Positions 40,837 through 49,505 of a stretch of 64,000 nucleotides of DNA are shown piece after piece. The notes under the pieces are model-generated. The model did no database searches. It was not told the origin of the DNA and saw only the letters and a list, made by a program, of their open reading frames with translations. Position 1 is the first letter of the stretch. Each line of letters opens with the position of its first letter. This stretch comes from Nocardia abscessus NBRC 100374. Its GTDB lineage: Bacteria > Actinomycetota > Actinomycetes > Mycobacteriales > Mycobacteriaceae. The position numbers and the translations under genes are program-made. Where the stretch lies: positions 120,408-184,407 of the forward strand of contig NZ_BAFP01000109.1 of the NCBI RefSeq assembly GCF_000308455.1, in the 5' to 3' direction.

Positions 40837-42368
40837 TGACACCCAGTGAACAGCCACAGACGAGCTGCCGGCCGACGCTCGGATCAGGCTGGCACGCGGT
40901 GCTTCTGGGCGGAAGCGCGGCCGCGATCGCGGTTCACCTGGCGCTCGACTCCGAGCTGGTGGCGTTCGTGACGATGGTGGTCATCGTCGGCGAGACCCTC
41001 GCCATGATCGCCGTCGGCGTGCACACGCACCGGCCCTCGCACCCGCTGCCGTGGTATCTGCTGTCCGGCTCGGCAGTGCTGTTCGCCGTCGGCACCACGC
41101 TGCGTGACATCGGCGACCACGCGGTCCACCCGCTCGACGACGCGTTCACCCTGCTCGGTTATCTCGGCGTCGGGCTCGCCGCACTGATCTGGTTGTGGCC
41201 GCGCCAAGTGCACGGCAACTACGACCTGCTCCTGGATTCCGCCCTCATCGGGCTCGGCGCGCTGCTCGCCTCCTGGACTTTCCTCATCTCACCGATCCTG
41301 CAGTCCACCGAAGCCGGGCTGGACGTGCTCGTGGCCGCGACCTACCCCGTGCTCGACGCACTGCTGCTCACGTTGGTCGCACACTCGATGGCCACCTCCA
41401 CGCGTGCGGAGACCTCGCTGTGGCTGCTGCACGCCGGACTGATCGCGGTGCTGGTCGGCGATCTCGGCTACAGCTTGGAGACCGCGGGCGCCACCGCGTT
41501 CGGGCGCGAGGTGCTGCTGGCTCCCTTGCTCGCGGCCTACGCCACCGTGGGGGTGGCGGCCCTGCACCCGACCATGGCCGCACTCGGCACGCCGCGGCGC
41601 ATCCACCCGCACCACTCCCGGCAGCGCGCCAGTCTCATCGCGATCGCGCTGATCGTGGCCTCGCTGGTGCCGGTGGTGGGGTCCAGCCTGCACCCGCTCG
41701 ACCGTGTGGTGGTGTCGTCGCTGTTCGCGCTGCTGCTGATCGGCATGCTGGTGCGCAGCGAGCGCGCGATCGTGCGCAGCGCCCGCAGCGAGCGGCGCGC
41801 GCAGTACCAGGCCGACCACGACATGCTCACCGGACTGCTGAATCGGTCCGCGCTGTTGCGCGCTCTGCGCCAGCGTGGCCGGCAGTGGACCGAGCAACCG
41901 ATCTGCTTGCTGTTCATCGACCTCGACGGCTTCAAGCGGGTCAACGACAGCTACGGACACGCCGTCGGCGACGAGCTGATCGCCACCGCGGCGGCCCGGA
42001 TCCGGCGCGTGGTGCGCCCCGAGGACGTGGTGAGCCGCTACGGCGGTGACGAATTCGTCGTGCTCGCCGCGCTGGCCCGGCCGGAGGCCGCCGTGCTGGC
42101 CGAACGGCTGCTCGGCACGTTCGTCCGGCCGTTCGGGCTGAGCGCGGGTGAGATCCCGATCACCGCGAGCGTCGGCGTCGCGTGCGTCGGTCCGCGCAGC
42201 TCGGACCCCGACATGCACAGCCTGCTCCGGGACGCGGACGCGGCCATGTATCACGCGAAGCACGACTCGCTCGGCTACGCGTTCCACGACGACGTGCGCC
42301 GTCAGCCCGCCGACACCGAGCGCCGGATCTGGCGCACGGCCACCCGATCCGCCAGTCCCGCGGTGTGA
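40836..42368 (+). CDS. Membrane-bound diguanylate cyclase (GGDEF) with I-site
   Basis: A 510-residue protein making c-di-GMP from two GTP. About residues 20-310 form eight or more membrane helices of a MASE-like sensor. The GGDEF domain starts near DHDMLTGLLNRSALLRAL; FIDLDGFKRVNDSYGHAVGD supplies metal ligands and RYGGDEF (GGDEF at residues 403-407) is intact. RPED precisely five residues upstream is the RxxD inhibitory I-site, so product feedback is expected. No EAL domain. The start overlaps the GNAT stop. The stop is 1 bp from that of the convergent gene. Confidence 0.92.
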   Translation: MTPSEQPQTSCRPTLGSGWHAVLLGGSAAAIAVHLALDSELVAFVTMVVIVGETLAMIAVGVHTHRPSHPLPWYLLSGSAVLFAVGTTLRDIGDHAVHPLDDAFTLLGYLGVGLAALIWLWPRQVHGNYDLLLDSALIGLGALLASWTFLISPILQSTEAGLDVLVAATYPVLDALLLTLVAHSMATSTRAETSLWLLHAGLIAVLVGDLGYSLETAGATAFGREVLLAPLLAAYATVGVAALHPTMAALGTPRRIHPHHSRQRASLIAIALIVASLVPVVGSSLHPLDRVVVSSLFALLLIGMLVRSERAIVRSARSERRAQYQADHDMLTGLLNRSALLRALRQRGRQWTEQPICLLFIDLDGFKRVNDSYGHAVGDELIATAAARIRRVVRPEDVVSRYGGDEFVVLAALARPEAAVLAERLLGTFVRPFGLSAGEIPITASVGVACVGPRSSDPDMHSLLRDADAAMYHAKHDSLGYAFHDDVRRQPADTERRIWRTATRSASPAV

Positions 42369-42369
42369 C

Positions 42370-43116
42370 TCAGTCGCTCAGCTCGTCCAGCAGGCGCTTG
42401 GCCTCCTCGAGCTCGGCCTGTAACTGCTGCACCTTGGCCTCCTGCACCCCGCGCAGCGCGTCCAAGACCCCCGCGACCACCTCGGCCACCTCGGGATGCA
42501 GGATCTTCGCCGCCTGCGCCACCGCGGATCCGGCCACCGGCAGGCCGCGCAGGGTGCGCTTCTTGCCGCTGACCACGTCGACCGACCACTCGCCGTCGGC
42601 GGTGCCGGTGAGCGTCACGGTGACCTCGGGCGCCGCCTTGGCCTTGCGGGCCGCGGGCGCCTTCGCGGGCTTGGGCGACGCCGGGGCCTGCTTGCCCGTC
42701 TCGGTTCGGCTCGCTTCTCCGGTGGCTTCCACCGGCTTCGGGGCCGTGGGGGCGCTCGCCTGAGCGGGCTGCTGCGCGGTGCTCGTCGCGGTCGACGGCT
42801 GGGTCACAGGGGTTTCCTTCCTGGTTGACGACTTCGGCTGGGCAGTGGCGCCCGCCGCCCCTCGCGGCGGCTTTGTCAAGGTCACCTCGGTGGGAGAGAA
42901 GGACAGTACATCCTTCGATCCGGTCGGCCGGACCTGCAGGAAGTCACCGTCGGCAGGGTCGCCGAGGGCGATCACCTTGCCCGAGCGGCCCTCCGGAACG
43001 CCCACCGCGGCCGAGGTGAACCACACCATAGGCGGGCGGCCACCGGCTATGTCCGTGGCGATCTGTCGAATCTCGCTGTCCGACAATGGTTGCGGCTTGG
43101 TTCGTGGGGACGGCAT
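42370..43116 (-). CDS. DUF6319-like protein with disordered linker and coiled coil
   Basis: A 248-residue protein. Residues 1-80 form a compact domain (LSDSEIRQIATDIAGGRPPM, VWFTSAAVGVPEGRSGKVIA, VRPTGSKDVLSFSPTEVTLT). Then come about 70 residues of Ala/Pro/Lys/Thr-rich disorder (APTAPKPVEATGEASRTETG and similar), a second beta domain (VTVTLTGTADGEWSVDVVSG) and a C-terminal coiled coil (VQQLQAELEEAKRLLDEL). The Lys/Ala-rich middle resembles actinobacterial nucleoid-associated proteins, so DNA binding is possible. I recall the family as DUF6319. Function unknown. Confidence 0.6.
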   Translation of the reverse strand: MPSPRTKPQPLSDSEIRQIATDIAGGRPPMVWFTSAAVGVPEGRSGKVIALGDPADGDFLQVRPTGSKDVLSFSPTEVTLTKPPRGAAGATAQPKSSTRKETPVTQPSTATSTAQQPAQASAPTAPKPVEATGEASRTETGKQAPASPKPAKAPAARKAKAAPEVTVTLTGTADGEWSVDVVSGKKRTLRGLPVAGSAVAQAAKILHPEVAEVVAGVLDALRGVQEAKVQQLQAELEEAKRLLDELSD

Positions 43117-43410
43117 GGTGACTCCGAGCGATTTCGTGGTTGGCTGCGTGCACAGATGATGCCCCACGCCGCCGACAGATTCGCGAGCCACCGTCGAATC
43201 GGGTCGGCGCAGAGCCCGATCCGAACATTCAGCGAATATCCGGCAACAGCTGCGGCAGCGCCTCGAGCGGCAGCCCGGCAGCCCGCTTCGGCCCCCCGTG
43301 CGCGGCATGCTCCGATTCCGGCGAATCGGTTTGCCGGCACCGGCGATCCGGCGCCGCCCCAACGCGGTCCGCGTGGCGCACCGTGCGCCGGATCCGGGCC
43401 GCCGTGGCGA

Positions 43411-44025
43411 TCAGCTCGCCGCCGACGGCGCGCGCAGCGCGGGGAACCAGATGTCGGTGAGCACTTCGACGGCTTGGTCCACCGAGACGTCGATGGTGCC
43501 CTGCATCGCCCAACGGGTGAAGAACCGTTCCAGTTGCGCGACAAGCAATTCCACGCGCAACCGTGCCTCGTCGCGCCGCTCGGCAGGCCACCCGGCGAGG
43601 TAGGCGGTCATCGCGTTGGGCAGGGCGAGAATGCCGTCGCGGGCGATCTCGCGGAACTCCGGCTCCAGCGCCGTCGCCTCGTCCCACGCTGGCAGCAGGT
43701 CCTTGTACTCGTGGAACCACTCGATCGCGCGGGCCATCCAGCCGGCGAACTCGGCGCGCGAACCGGTCTCAAGCACCCGGTCGAGGTCCTGATAGAAGTG
43801 CAGCGCGGTGGGCGCGGTGCCCTGCTCGGCGATCGCGCGCAGCAACTCCAGTTTCCCCGCGAAGTGCAGGTAGAAGGTGGCGCGGCTACAGCCGACCGCC
43901 GCGGCGATGTCGTCCACCCGCACCGCCGCGTAGCCGCGGGTGGCGAACAGCTCCTTGGCGGCCTCCAGCAGGCGGGCCCTGGTCTGCTGCTTCTGCTCCT
44001 CCCGCAGGTTCGCGTTCGTACGCAT
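43411..44025 (-). CDS. TetR-family repressor of the adjacent catabolic operon
   Basis: A 204-residue TetR protein: HTH at about residues 10-57 (RARLLEAAKELFATRGYAAV, RVDDIAAAVGCSRATFYLHF), then a helical ligand domain (MARAIEWFHEYKDLLPAWDE) with Trp/Tyr/Phe residues suited to a hydrophobic effector. It is divergent from the flavin monooxygenase gene, with a perfect 7+1+7 palindrome about midway, so it most likely represses both itself and the operon and is released by the pathway substrate. Confidence 0.88.
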   Translation of the reverse strand: MRTNANLREEQKQQTRARLLEAAKELFATRGYAAVRVDDIAAAVGCSRATFYLHFAGKLELLRAIAEQGTAPTALHFYQDLDRVLETGSRAEFAGWMARAIEWFHEYKDLLPAWDEATALEPEFREIARDGILALPNAMTAYLAGWPAERRDEARLRVELLVAQLERFFTRWAMQGTIDVSVDQAVEVLTDIWFPALRAPSAAS

Positions 44026-44125
44026 GGTGAACAGGTACCTCGTATCCGTAAAAGTAGGGCTGACGTGCGGCTGCCGCCGACCGAGTCTACGCGCGGACGG
44101 GCTCGATAGACAGTGCGTCACTCAC

Positions 44126-44140
44126 TAGACATGATGTCTA
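44126..44140. promoter_or_regulatory. TetR operator of the monooxygenase operon
   Basis: TAGACATGATGTCTA is a perfect inverted repeat (7 bp arms around G), about 100 bp from each of the divergent start codons. Confidence 0.7.
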
Positions 44141-44235
44141 CCCAGTGTTACTTTGTTGCCTACGTCACTCCGGTGCGCGACCCGCATCGGACGTTCGGCC
44201 GTCCTGTGCGACGGCCTCCAGCACGAGGACAGTGA

Positions 44236-45603
44236 ATGACGTCAACCGCACTCCCCCGGGTCTGTGTGATCGGTGCGGGGCCCTCCGGGATCACCGCAGC
44301 CAAACGCTTGAACGACCACGGCATCCCCTTCGACTGCTACGAGGCGTCCGACGAAGTCGGCGGCAACTGGTACTTCAAGAACCCGAACGGCATGTCGGCC
44401 TGCTACCAGAGCCTGCACATCGACACGTCCAAGTTCCGCTTGGCGTTCGAGGACTTCCCGGCGCCCGACGAGTGGCCGGACTTCCCCCACCATTCCCAGC
44501 TGTTCCAGTATTTCCGGGACTACGTCGACCATTTCGGCATCCGAGACCGGATCGTGTTCGACACCGTGGTGACCGCGGCCGAGCGGGTGGCCGACGGTCG
44601 CTGGCTGATCACCACGAGCGAGGGGCACACCAGAGACTACGACGCGCTCGTCGTCTGCAACGGGCATCACTGGGACCCCCGGATCCCGGACTACCCGGGT
44701 GATTTCGACGGCACGCTGCTGCACAGCCACGCCTACAACGACCCGTTCGACCCCGTCGACATGCGGGGCAAACGCGTTGTGGTGGTGGGGATGGGGAATT
44801 CCGGCCTGGACATCGCCTCCGAGCTGTCGCAGCGTTTTCTCGCCGCGAAGCTCTACGTTTCCGCGCGGCGCGGGGTCTGGGTGCTGCCCAAGTACGTCAA
44901 CGGCAAGGTCGGCGACAAGCGCTCGATGCCGCGGTGGATGCCGCCGAAACTGGGCCTTCGGCTCAAGCAGCGCTTCGTGCGCAAGTTCCGCGGCAACATG
45001 GAGGACTACGGCCTGCCCAAGCCCGACCACCTGCCGTTCGAGGCGCATCCGTCGGCCAGCGAGGAGTTCCTGCACCGCGCGGGTTGCGGCGACGTCTCGT
45101 TCAAGCCCGCCATCACCGCGCTGGAGGGGTCGCGGGTGCGCTTCGCCGACGGCAGCGCCGAAGAGGTGGACGTGATCGTCTGCGCCACCGGCTACCGCAT
45201 CTCCTTCCCGTTCTTCACCGATCCCGAACTGCTGCCCGACAGCGACAATCGCTTCCCGCTGTTCAAGCAGATGATCAAGCCCGGCATCGACAATCTGTTC
45301 TTCCTCGGCCTGGCCCAGCCGCTGCCCACACTGGTGAACTTCGCCGAGCAGCAGAGCAAGCTGGTCGCCGCCTACCTGACCGGCCGCTACCACCCGCCGT
45401 CGGTGGAGGAGATGCGGGCGGCCATCCGGTCCGCGGAATCGGCCAGGACGGGGCGCTACTACGACTCGCCCCGGCACACCATCCAGATCGAATTCGAACC
45501 GTATGTGCGGGACATGCGGCGGGAGCTGGCACGCGGCGCGAAACGTGCCGCCGCCGCGGGGAACGCCCTGCCGGTTCCGGCTCGCACGCTCGAACACGTG
45601 TGA
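44236..45603 (+). CDS. Class B flavin monooxygenase
   Basis: A 455-residue NADPH- and FAD-dependent monooxygenase. The FAD Rossmann motif is VIGAGPSGITAAKRL, the FMO fingerprint FDGTLLHSHAY (FxGxxxHxxxY) precedes the NADPH motif VVVGMGNSGLDIASEL, and VIVCATGYRISFPFF is the ATG linker motif. Tyr rather than Trp at the last fingerprint position points to the FMO branch rather than classical Baeyer-Villiger enzymes, although MymA- and EthA-like proteins blur this. It is the first gene of the TetR-controlled operon and probably oxygenates an incoming hydrophobic ketone, amine or sulfur compound. Confidence 0.88.
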   Translation: MTSTALPRVCVIGAGPSGITAAKRLNDHGIPFDCYEASDEVGGNWYFKNPNGMSACYQSLHIDTSKFRLAFEDFPAPDEWPDFPHHSQLFQYFRDYVDHFGIRDRIVFDTVVTAAERVADGRWLITTSEGHTRDYDALVVCNGHHWDPRIPDYPGDFDGTLLHSHAYNDPFDPVDMRGKRVVVVGMGNSGLDIASELSQRFLAAKLYVSARRGVWVLPKYVNGKVGDKRSMPRWMPPKLGLRLKQRFVRKFRGNMEDYGLPKPDHLPFEAHPSASEEFLHRAGCGDVSFKPAITALEGSRVRFADGSAEEVDVIVCATGYRISFPFFTDPELLPDSDNRFPLFKQMIKPGIDNLFFLGLAQPLPTLVNFAEQQSKLVAAYLTGRYHPPSVEEMRAAIRSAESARTGRYYDSPRHTIQIEFEPYVRDMRRELARGAKRAAAAGNALPVPARTLEHV

Positions 45604-45610
45604 GGCCGGG

Positions 45611-46768
45611 ATGACCACTACGACAGGAACCGCGACGTCGGGGTTCTGCGCCGAGCGATTCGCGCAGGTCCGAACGGAACTGGAGACCCGGCTCGCCTCC
45701 GGCGAGGAGCTGGGCGCGTCGATCTGCGTCACGGTCGACGGCGAACCGGTCGTCGACCTCTGGGGCGGTTACCGCGATCCCGAGCGCACCGCACCGTGGA
45801 CCGAGGACACCTTGGTCGATGTCTTCTCGATCACCAAGACCATGACCGCGCTCAGCGCTCTGCTGCTGGTCGAGCGCGGCGAACTGGACGTGTACGCGAA
45901 GGTGGCCAGGTACTGGCCGGAGTTCGCGGCGAACGGCAAGGGCGACATCGAGATCCGCCATCTGCTCGCGCACACCTCAGGCGTCTCGGGCTGGCAGCCG
46001 CCGATCGAGCTCGCCGACATCTACGACGCGGAAGCGTCCGCCGCCCGCCTCGCGAGCCAGCCGCCGTGGTGGGAGCCGGGCACCGCGTCGGGGTATCACG
46101 CCCTCGCCTACGGCCACCTGATCGGCGCGGTGATCCGCCGCGTCACCGGACGCTCGCTGGGCGAGTTCTTCGCCGAGGAACTCGCGGGGCCGCTGGGCGC
46201 GGACTTCCACATCGGCACCGCGCCCGAGCACCACGGTCGGATCGCCACCTTGATCCCGCCCGCGATGCCGGAATTCGACATGGCCGCGCTCGACCAGGAC
46301 AGCGTGCTGGTCAAGACGCTCACCAGCCCGCTGCTCGACATCGCCGAGACGGCGAGCGCGCAATGGCGGCAGGCCGAGATCGGCGCGGTGAACGGCCACG
46401 GCAACGCGCGTTCGGTGGCGCGGGTGCAGTCACTGGTGTCCTGCGGCGGCGAACTCGCCGGACGGCGGCTGCTGTCGGAGGAGACGATCGAGCTGATCTT
46501 CCAGCAGCAGTCCGACGGCGTGGATCTCGCGCTGCTGGTGCCGCTGCGGTTCGGCATCGGCTACGGCCTGCCCCAGCGCCGGACCGCCCCGGAAGTGCCC
46601 GGCGGCCAGGTGTGCTGGTGGGCCGGATACGGCGGCGCGATGGTGGTCAACGACCTCGAACATCGCACCACGTTCGCCTACGCGATGAACCGGATGGCTC
46701 CCGGCCTGATCGGCTCGGACCGCGCCGACGCCTATCTGCGCGCGACGTTCGCGGCGATCCGCGGATGA
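45611..46768 (+). CDS. Beta-lactamase-fold serine hydrolase (esterase EstB/LipE-like)
   Basis: A 385-residue cytosolic-looking serine hydrolase of the class C beta-lactamase family. The nucleophile motif is SITK (Ser73, Lys76), the tyrosine motif YHALAYGHLIG replaces YxN, and WWAGYGGAM stands where KTG/HTG is expected, as in ester hydrolases. It would cleave an ester or lactone, sensibly the product of the upstream monooxygenase. It starts 7 bp after the monooxygenase stop and overlaps the next gene (ATGATG). Confidence 0.85.
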   Translation: MTTTTGTATSGFCAERFAQVRTELETRLASGEELGASICVTVDGEPVVDLWGGYRDPERTAPWTEDTLVDVFSITKTMTALSALLLVERGELDVYAKVARYWPEFAANGKGDIEIRHLLAHTSGVSGWQPPIELADIYDAEASAARLASQPPWWEPGTASGYHALAYGHLIGAVIRRVTGRSLGEFFAEELAGPLGADFHIGTAPEHHGRIATLIPPAMPEFDMAALDQDSVLVKTLTSPLLDIAETASAQWRQAEIGAVNGHGNARSVARVQSLVSCGGELAGRRLLSEETIELIFQQQSDGVDLALLVPLRFGIGYGLPQRRTAPEVPGGQVCWWAGYGGAMVVNDLEHRTTFAYAMNRMAPGLIGSDRADAYLRATFAAIRG

Positions 46769-47814
46769 TGCGGGCATTGCAGCTCACCGAGCCCGGTGTG
46801 CTGGAACTGCGTGAGGTACCGATCCCGGAGATCGGGCCCACCGACCTGCTGCTGCGCGTGGGCGCGGCGGGCATCTGCCACTCGGACCTGCACGTGCTGC
46901 ACATCCCCTTCCGGATGCGCGAGGAGCCGTTGACCCTCGGCCACGAGATCGCGGGCACCGTCGAGGCCGTCGGTGACGGGGTGGACGGCCGCCGGGCAGG
47001 CGAGCGCGGCATCGTGTACCTGTGCTGGTCGTGCGGCGTCTGCCGGGAGTGCGTGAGCGGCAACGAGAACGTCTGCCGCGCCGCGGGCCGCACCGCCATG
47101 CCGCCGTGCCCCGGTCTCGGGCCGGATGGCGGCATGGCGGACTACATCCGTATCCCCGCGAGTTCGTTCGTGCCGATCGGCGACCTCGATTTCGGCCAGG
47201 CCGCGCCGCTGGCCGACGCCGCGCTGTCGAGCTATCACGCCATCCGCGGCGCTCGCGAGCAGCTCGGGCCCGGGTCGGTGGCGGTGGTCGTCGGGATCGG
47301 CGGCCTCGGCCACGTCGCGGTGCAGATCCTCGCCGCGACCACCGCGGCGCGGGTGCTGGCCGTGGACGTGAGCGCCGACAAACTCGACCTCGCCGCGCGG
47401 TGCGGTGCGGCGGAGGGACTCCTCGCCGACGACCACACCGCACGCGAGATCCTCGACCGCACCGAAGGCCGCGGCGCGGACGCGGTCTTCGATTTCGTCG
47501 GCGTCGACGCGACCGCACGGCTCGCGGTGGAGTCGGTGGCGCCCAACGGGGCGTACCGGATGATCGGCCTCGGCGGCGGCACGCCGGAGATCACGGCGGG
47601 GCCGGCGGGCGGCACGGGCTGGCCGTGGGGCGCCTCGGTGCGAAAGTCCTACGGCGGCACAAAATCCGACTTGATCGACGCCGTGGCGCTGGCCGCGTCG
47701 GGCAAGCTACGGGTCGAGGTGGAGCGCTACCCGCTGACCGAGGGCCGCGACGCGCTCGACCGGCTGGAACGCGGCCTGGTCACCGGCCGAGCGGTCCTGG
47801 TGCCCGAGCCGTGA
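46765..47814 (+). CDS. Zinc-dependent alcohol dehydrogenase
   Basis: A 349-residue medium-chain dehydrogenase. Catalytic zinc ligands are in GICHSDLH and TLGHEIAG, and the structural zinc cysteines in CWSCGVCRECVSGNENVC; the NAD(P) fold is VVVGIGGLGHVAVQI. It oxidises an alcohol to an aldehyde or ketone, which suits an alcohol freed by the preceding hydrolase. Two tandem ATGs at 46765 and 46768 overlap the hydrolase stop, so the genes are translationally coupled. An AMP ligase follows 37 bp later. Confidence 0.9.
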   Translation: MMRALQLTEPGVLELREVPIPEIGPTDLLLRVGAAGICHSDLHVLHIPFRMREEPLTLGHEIAGTVEAVGDGVDGRRAGERGIVYLCWSCGVCRECVSGNENVCRAAGRTAMPPCPGLGPDGGMADYIRIPASSFVPIGDLDFGQAAPLADAALSSYHAIRGAREQLGPGSVAVVVGIGGLGHVAVQILAATTAARVLAVDVSADKLDLAARCGAAEGLLADDHTAREILDRTEGRGADAVFDFVGVDATARLAVESVAPNGAYRMIGLGGGTPEITAGPAGGTGWPWGASVRKSYGGTKSDLIDAVALAASGKLRVEVERYPLTEGRDALDRLERGLVTGRAVLVPEP

Positions 47815-47851
47815 CGAATCAACCCAGTGCAGTGACGAGGAAGTACCCGAT

Positions 47852-49501
47852 ATGACGAAGCCCATCGACCCGCAGGCGTTCGTGGCACAGGCCGCGGGCC
47901 GGCTCACCGGACCCGGCGGTCGATTCGAGATGGTGGTCGAGGACGTGCTCGGCGCACCGATGCCGGTGGTGCGCCACCGCAAGTCCTCACTGCGCGAAGT
48001 GCTAGTCGCCGCGGCGGCGCACGGCGATCGGGACTACCTGGTCACCGCGGACCGCAGGATCTCCTTCACCGAGCATGCCGCCGCCGTAGCGGCGCTGGCC
48101 ACGGCCCTGCGCGACCGATACGGCGTCGGCAAGGGCGACCGCGTCGGCATTCTGGCGGCGAACACACCCGAGTGGGTGCTCACCTTCTGGGCGGCCCAGG
48201 CGCTCGGTGCGATCGCGGTGGGCTACAACGCGTGGTGGGCGCCGCGCGAGATCGCCTACGGCGTCGAACACACCAGCCCCGCGGTGCTCGTGGTCGACGC
48301 GAAGCGCGCCGCGCTGGTGGCGGAGCTCGACATCCGGATCCCGGTGCTCACCATGGAGCACGACGTACCCGCGCTCGTCGCCGAATACCGGACCGACGTC
48401 CTGCCGGACACCCCGATCGACGAAGACGACCCGGCGGTGATCTTGTACACCAGCGGCACCAGCGGGCGACCCAAAGGCGCGGTGCATTCGCACCGAAACC
48501 TGGTCGCGGTCACCGACTACCACGTCTTCAACGACGCGCTTGCCGCGGCGCTCACCGGGGCGGACGAACTGCCCAGCGGGCGGCGCTTCCTGGTCACCTC
48601 ACCGCTGTTCCACATCGCCAGCCTGCACAACCTGGTGGTCCCCCGGCTGGTCACCGGCGACGCGGCGGTGATCCACCAGGGGTCGTTCGACGCCGACCGG
48701 GTGCTGCGGCTGATCGGGTCCGAACGGATCACCAATTGGGGCGCCATGCCGACCATGGCCACCAGGATGCTCGAACTCGACCTGTCCGGCTACGACCTCT
48801 CCTCGCTGGCCGCCTTCTCGCTGAACTCGGCGCCGTCCTCGGCCGCGCTGCAACAGAAACTGCGCGATCAGCTGCCCGTCGCCCGCAACGCGCTGGTGAC
48901 CAGCTACGGACTGACCGAATGCAGCACCGCCGCGACGCTGGCGAGTCCGGCCGAGCTGGCGGCGTTCCCGGACACCGTGGGACGACCGGTCGTCGGGGTC
49001 ACGCTGGAGATCCGCGACAGCGCGGGCGATGCGGTCCCCGACGGCACCGAAGGTGAGATCTGGGTGCGCAGCCCCTACGTGATGCTGGGGTACTGGCAGG
49101 ACGAGGCGGCGACCGCCGCGGCGATCACGCCGGACCGCTGGCTGCGCACCGGCGATATCGGGGTGCTGGAGGACGGCAGGCTGCGTCTGTCCGGGCGCCG
49201 TTCGGATCTGATCCTGCGCGGCGGGGAGAACGTCTATCCCACGGAGATCGAGCAGTGCCTCGAGGAGCATCCGGCGGTGCGCGAGTGCGCGGTCGTAGGC
49301 GTGCCCGACGCCGACCTCGGACAGCAGGTCGCCGCCTTGGTCGTGGTCGACGACACCACGGTGACCACCGAAGACGAGCTGCGCGCGTTCGCCGCCGAAC
49401 GGCTCGCCTACTACAAAGTGCCCGCCCGCTGGCGGCTCACCACCACCGCACTCCCGCGCAATGCGACCGGCAAGGTCGTGCGCACCGATCTCGAGATGTA
49501 G
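47852..49501 (+). CDS. Acyl-CoA synthetase (AMP-forming)
   Basis: A 549-residue adenylate-forming ligase: VILYTSGTSGRPKGAVHSHR (AMP/Mg loop), SYGLTECSTAATLASP, WLRTGDIGVLEDGRLRLSGR, DLILRGGENVYPTEIEQCLE and LPRNATGKVVRTDL with the catalytic Lys. The N-terminal 60 residues are longer than usual. It would activate the acid arising from the operon's alcohol/aldehyde for beta-oxidation. It is not closely related to the two ligases at 24.6-28.1 kb. Only 4 bp separate it from the next gene. Confidence 0.88.
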   Translation: MTKPIDPQAFVAQAAGRLTGPGGRFEMVVEDVLGAPMPVVRHRKSSLREVLVAAAAHGDRDYLVTADRRISFTEHAAAVAALATALRDRYGVGKGDRVGILAANTPEWVLTFWAAQALGAIAVGYNAWWAPREIAYGVEHTSPAVLVVDAKRAALVAELDIRIPVLTMEHDVPALVAEYRTDVLPDTPIDEDDPAVILYTSGTSGRPKGAVHSHRNLVAVTDYHVFNDALAAALTGADELPSGRRFLVTSPLFHIASLHNLVVPRLVTGDAAVIHQGSFDADRVLRLIGSERITNWGAMPTMATRMLELDLSGYDLSSLAAFSLNSAPSSAALQQKLRDQLPVARNALVTSYGLTECSTAATLASPAELAAFPDTVGRPVVGVTLEIRDSAGDAVPDGTEGEIWVRSPYVMLGYWQDEAATAAAITPDRWLRTGDIGVLEDGRLRLSGRRSDLILRGGENVYPTEIEQCLEEHPAVRECAVVGVPDADLGQQVAALVVVDDTTVTTEDELRAFAAERLAYYKVPARWRLTTTALPRNATGKVVRTDLEM

Positions 49502-49505
49502 ATCC

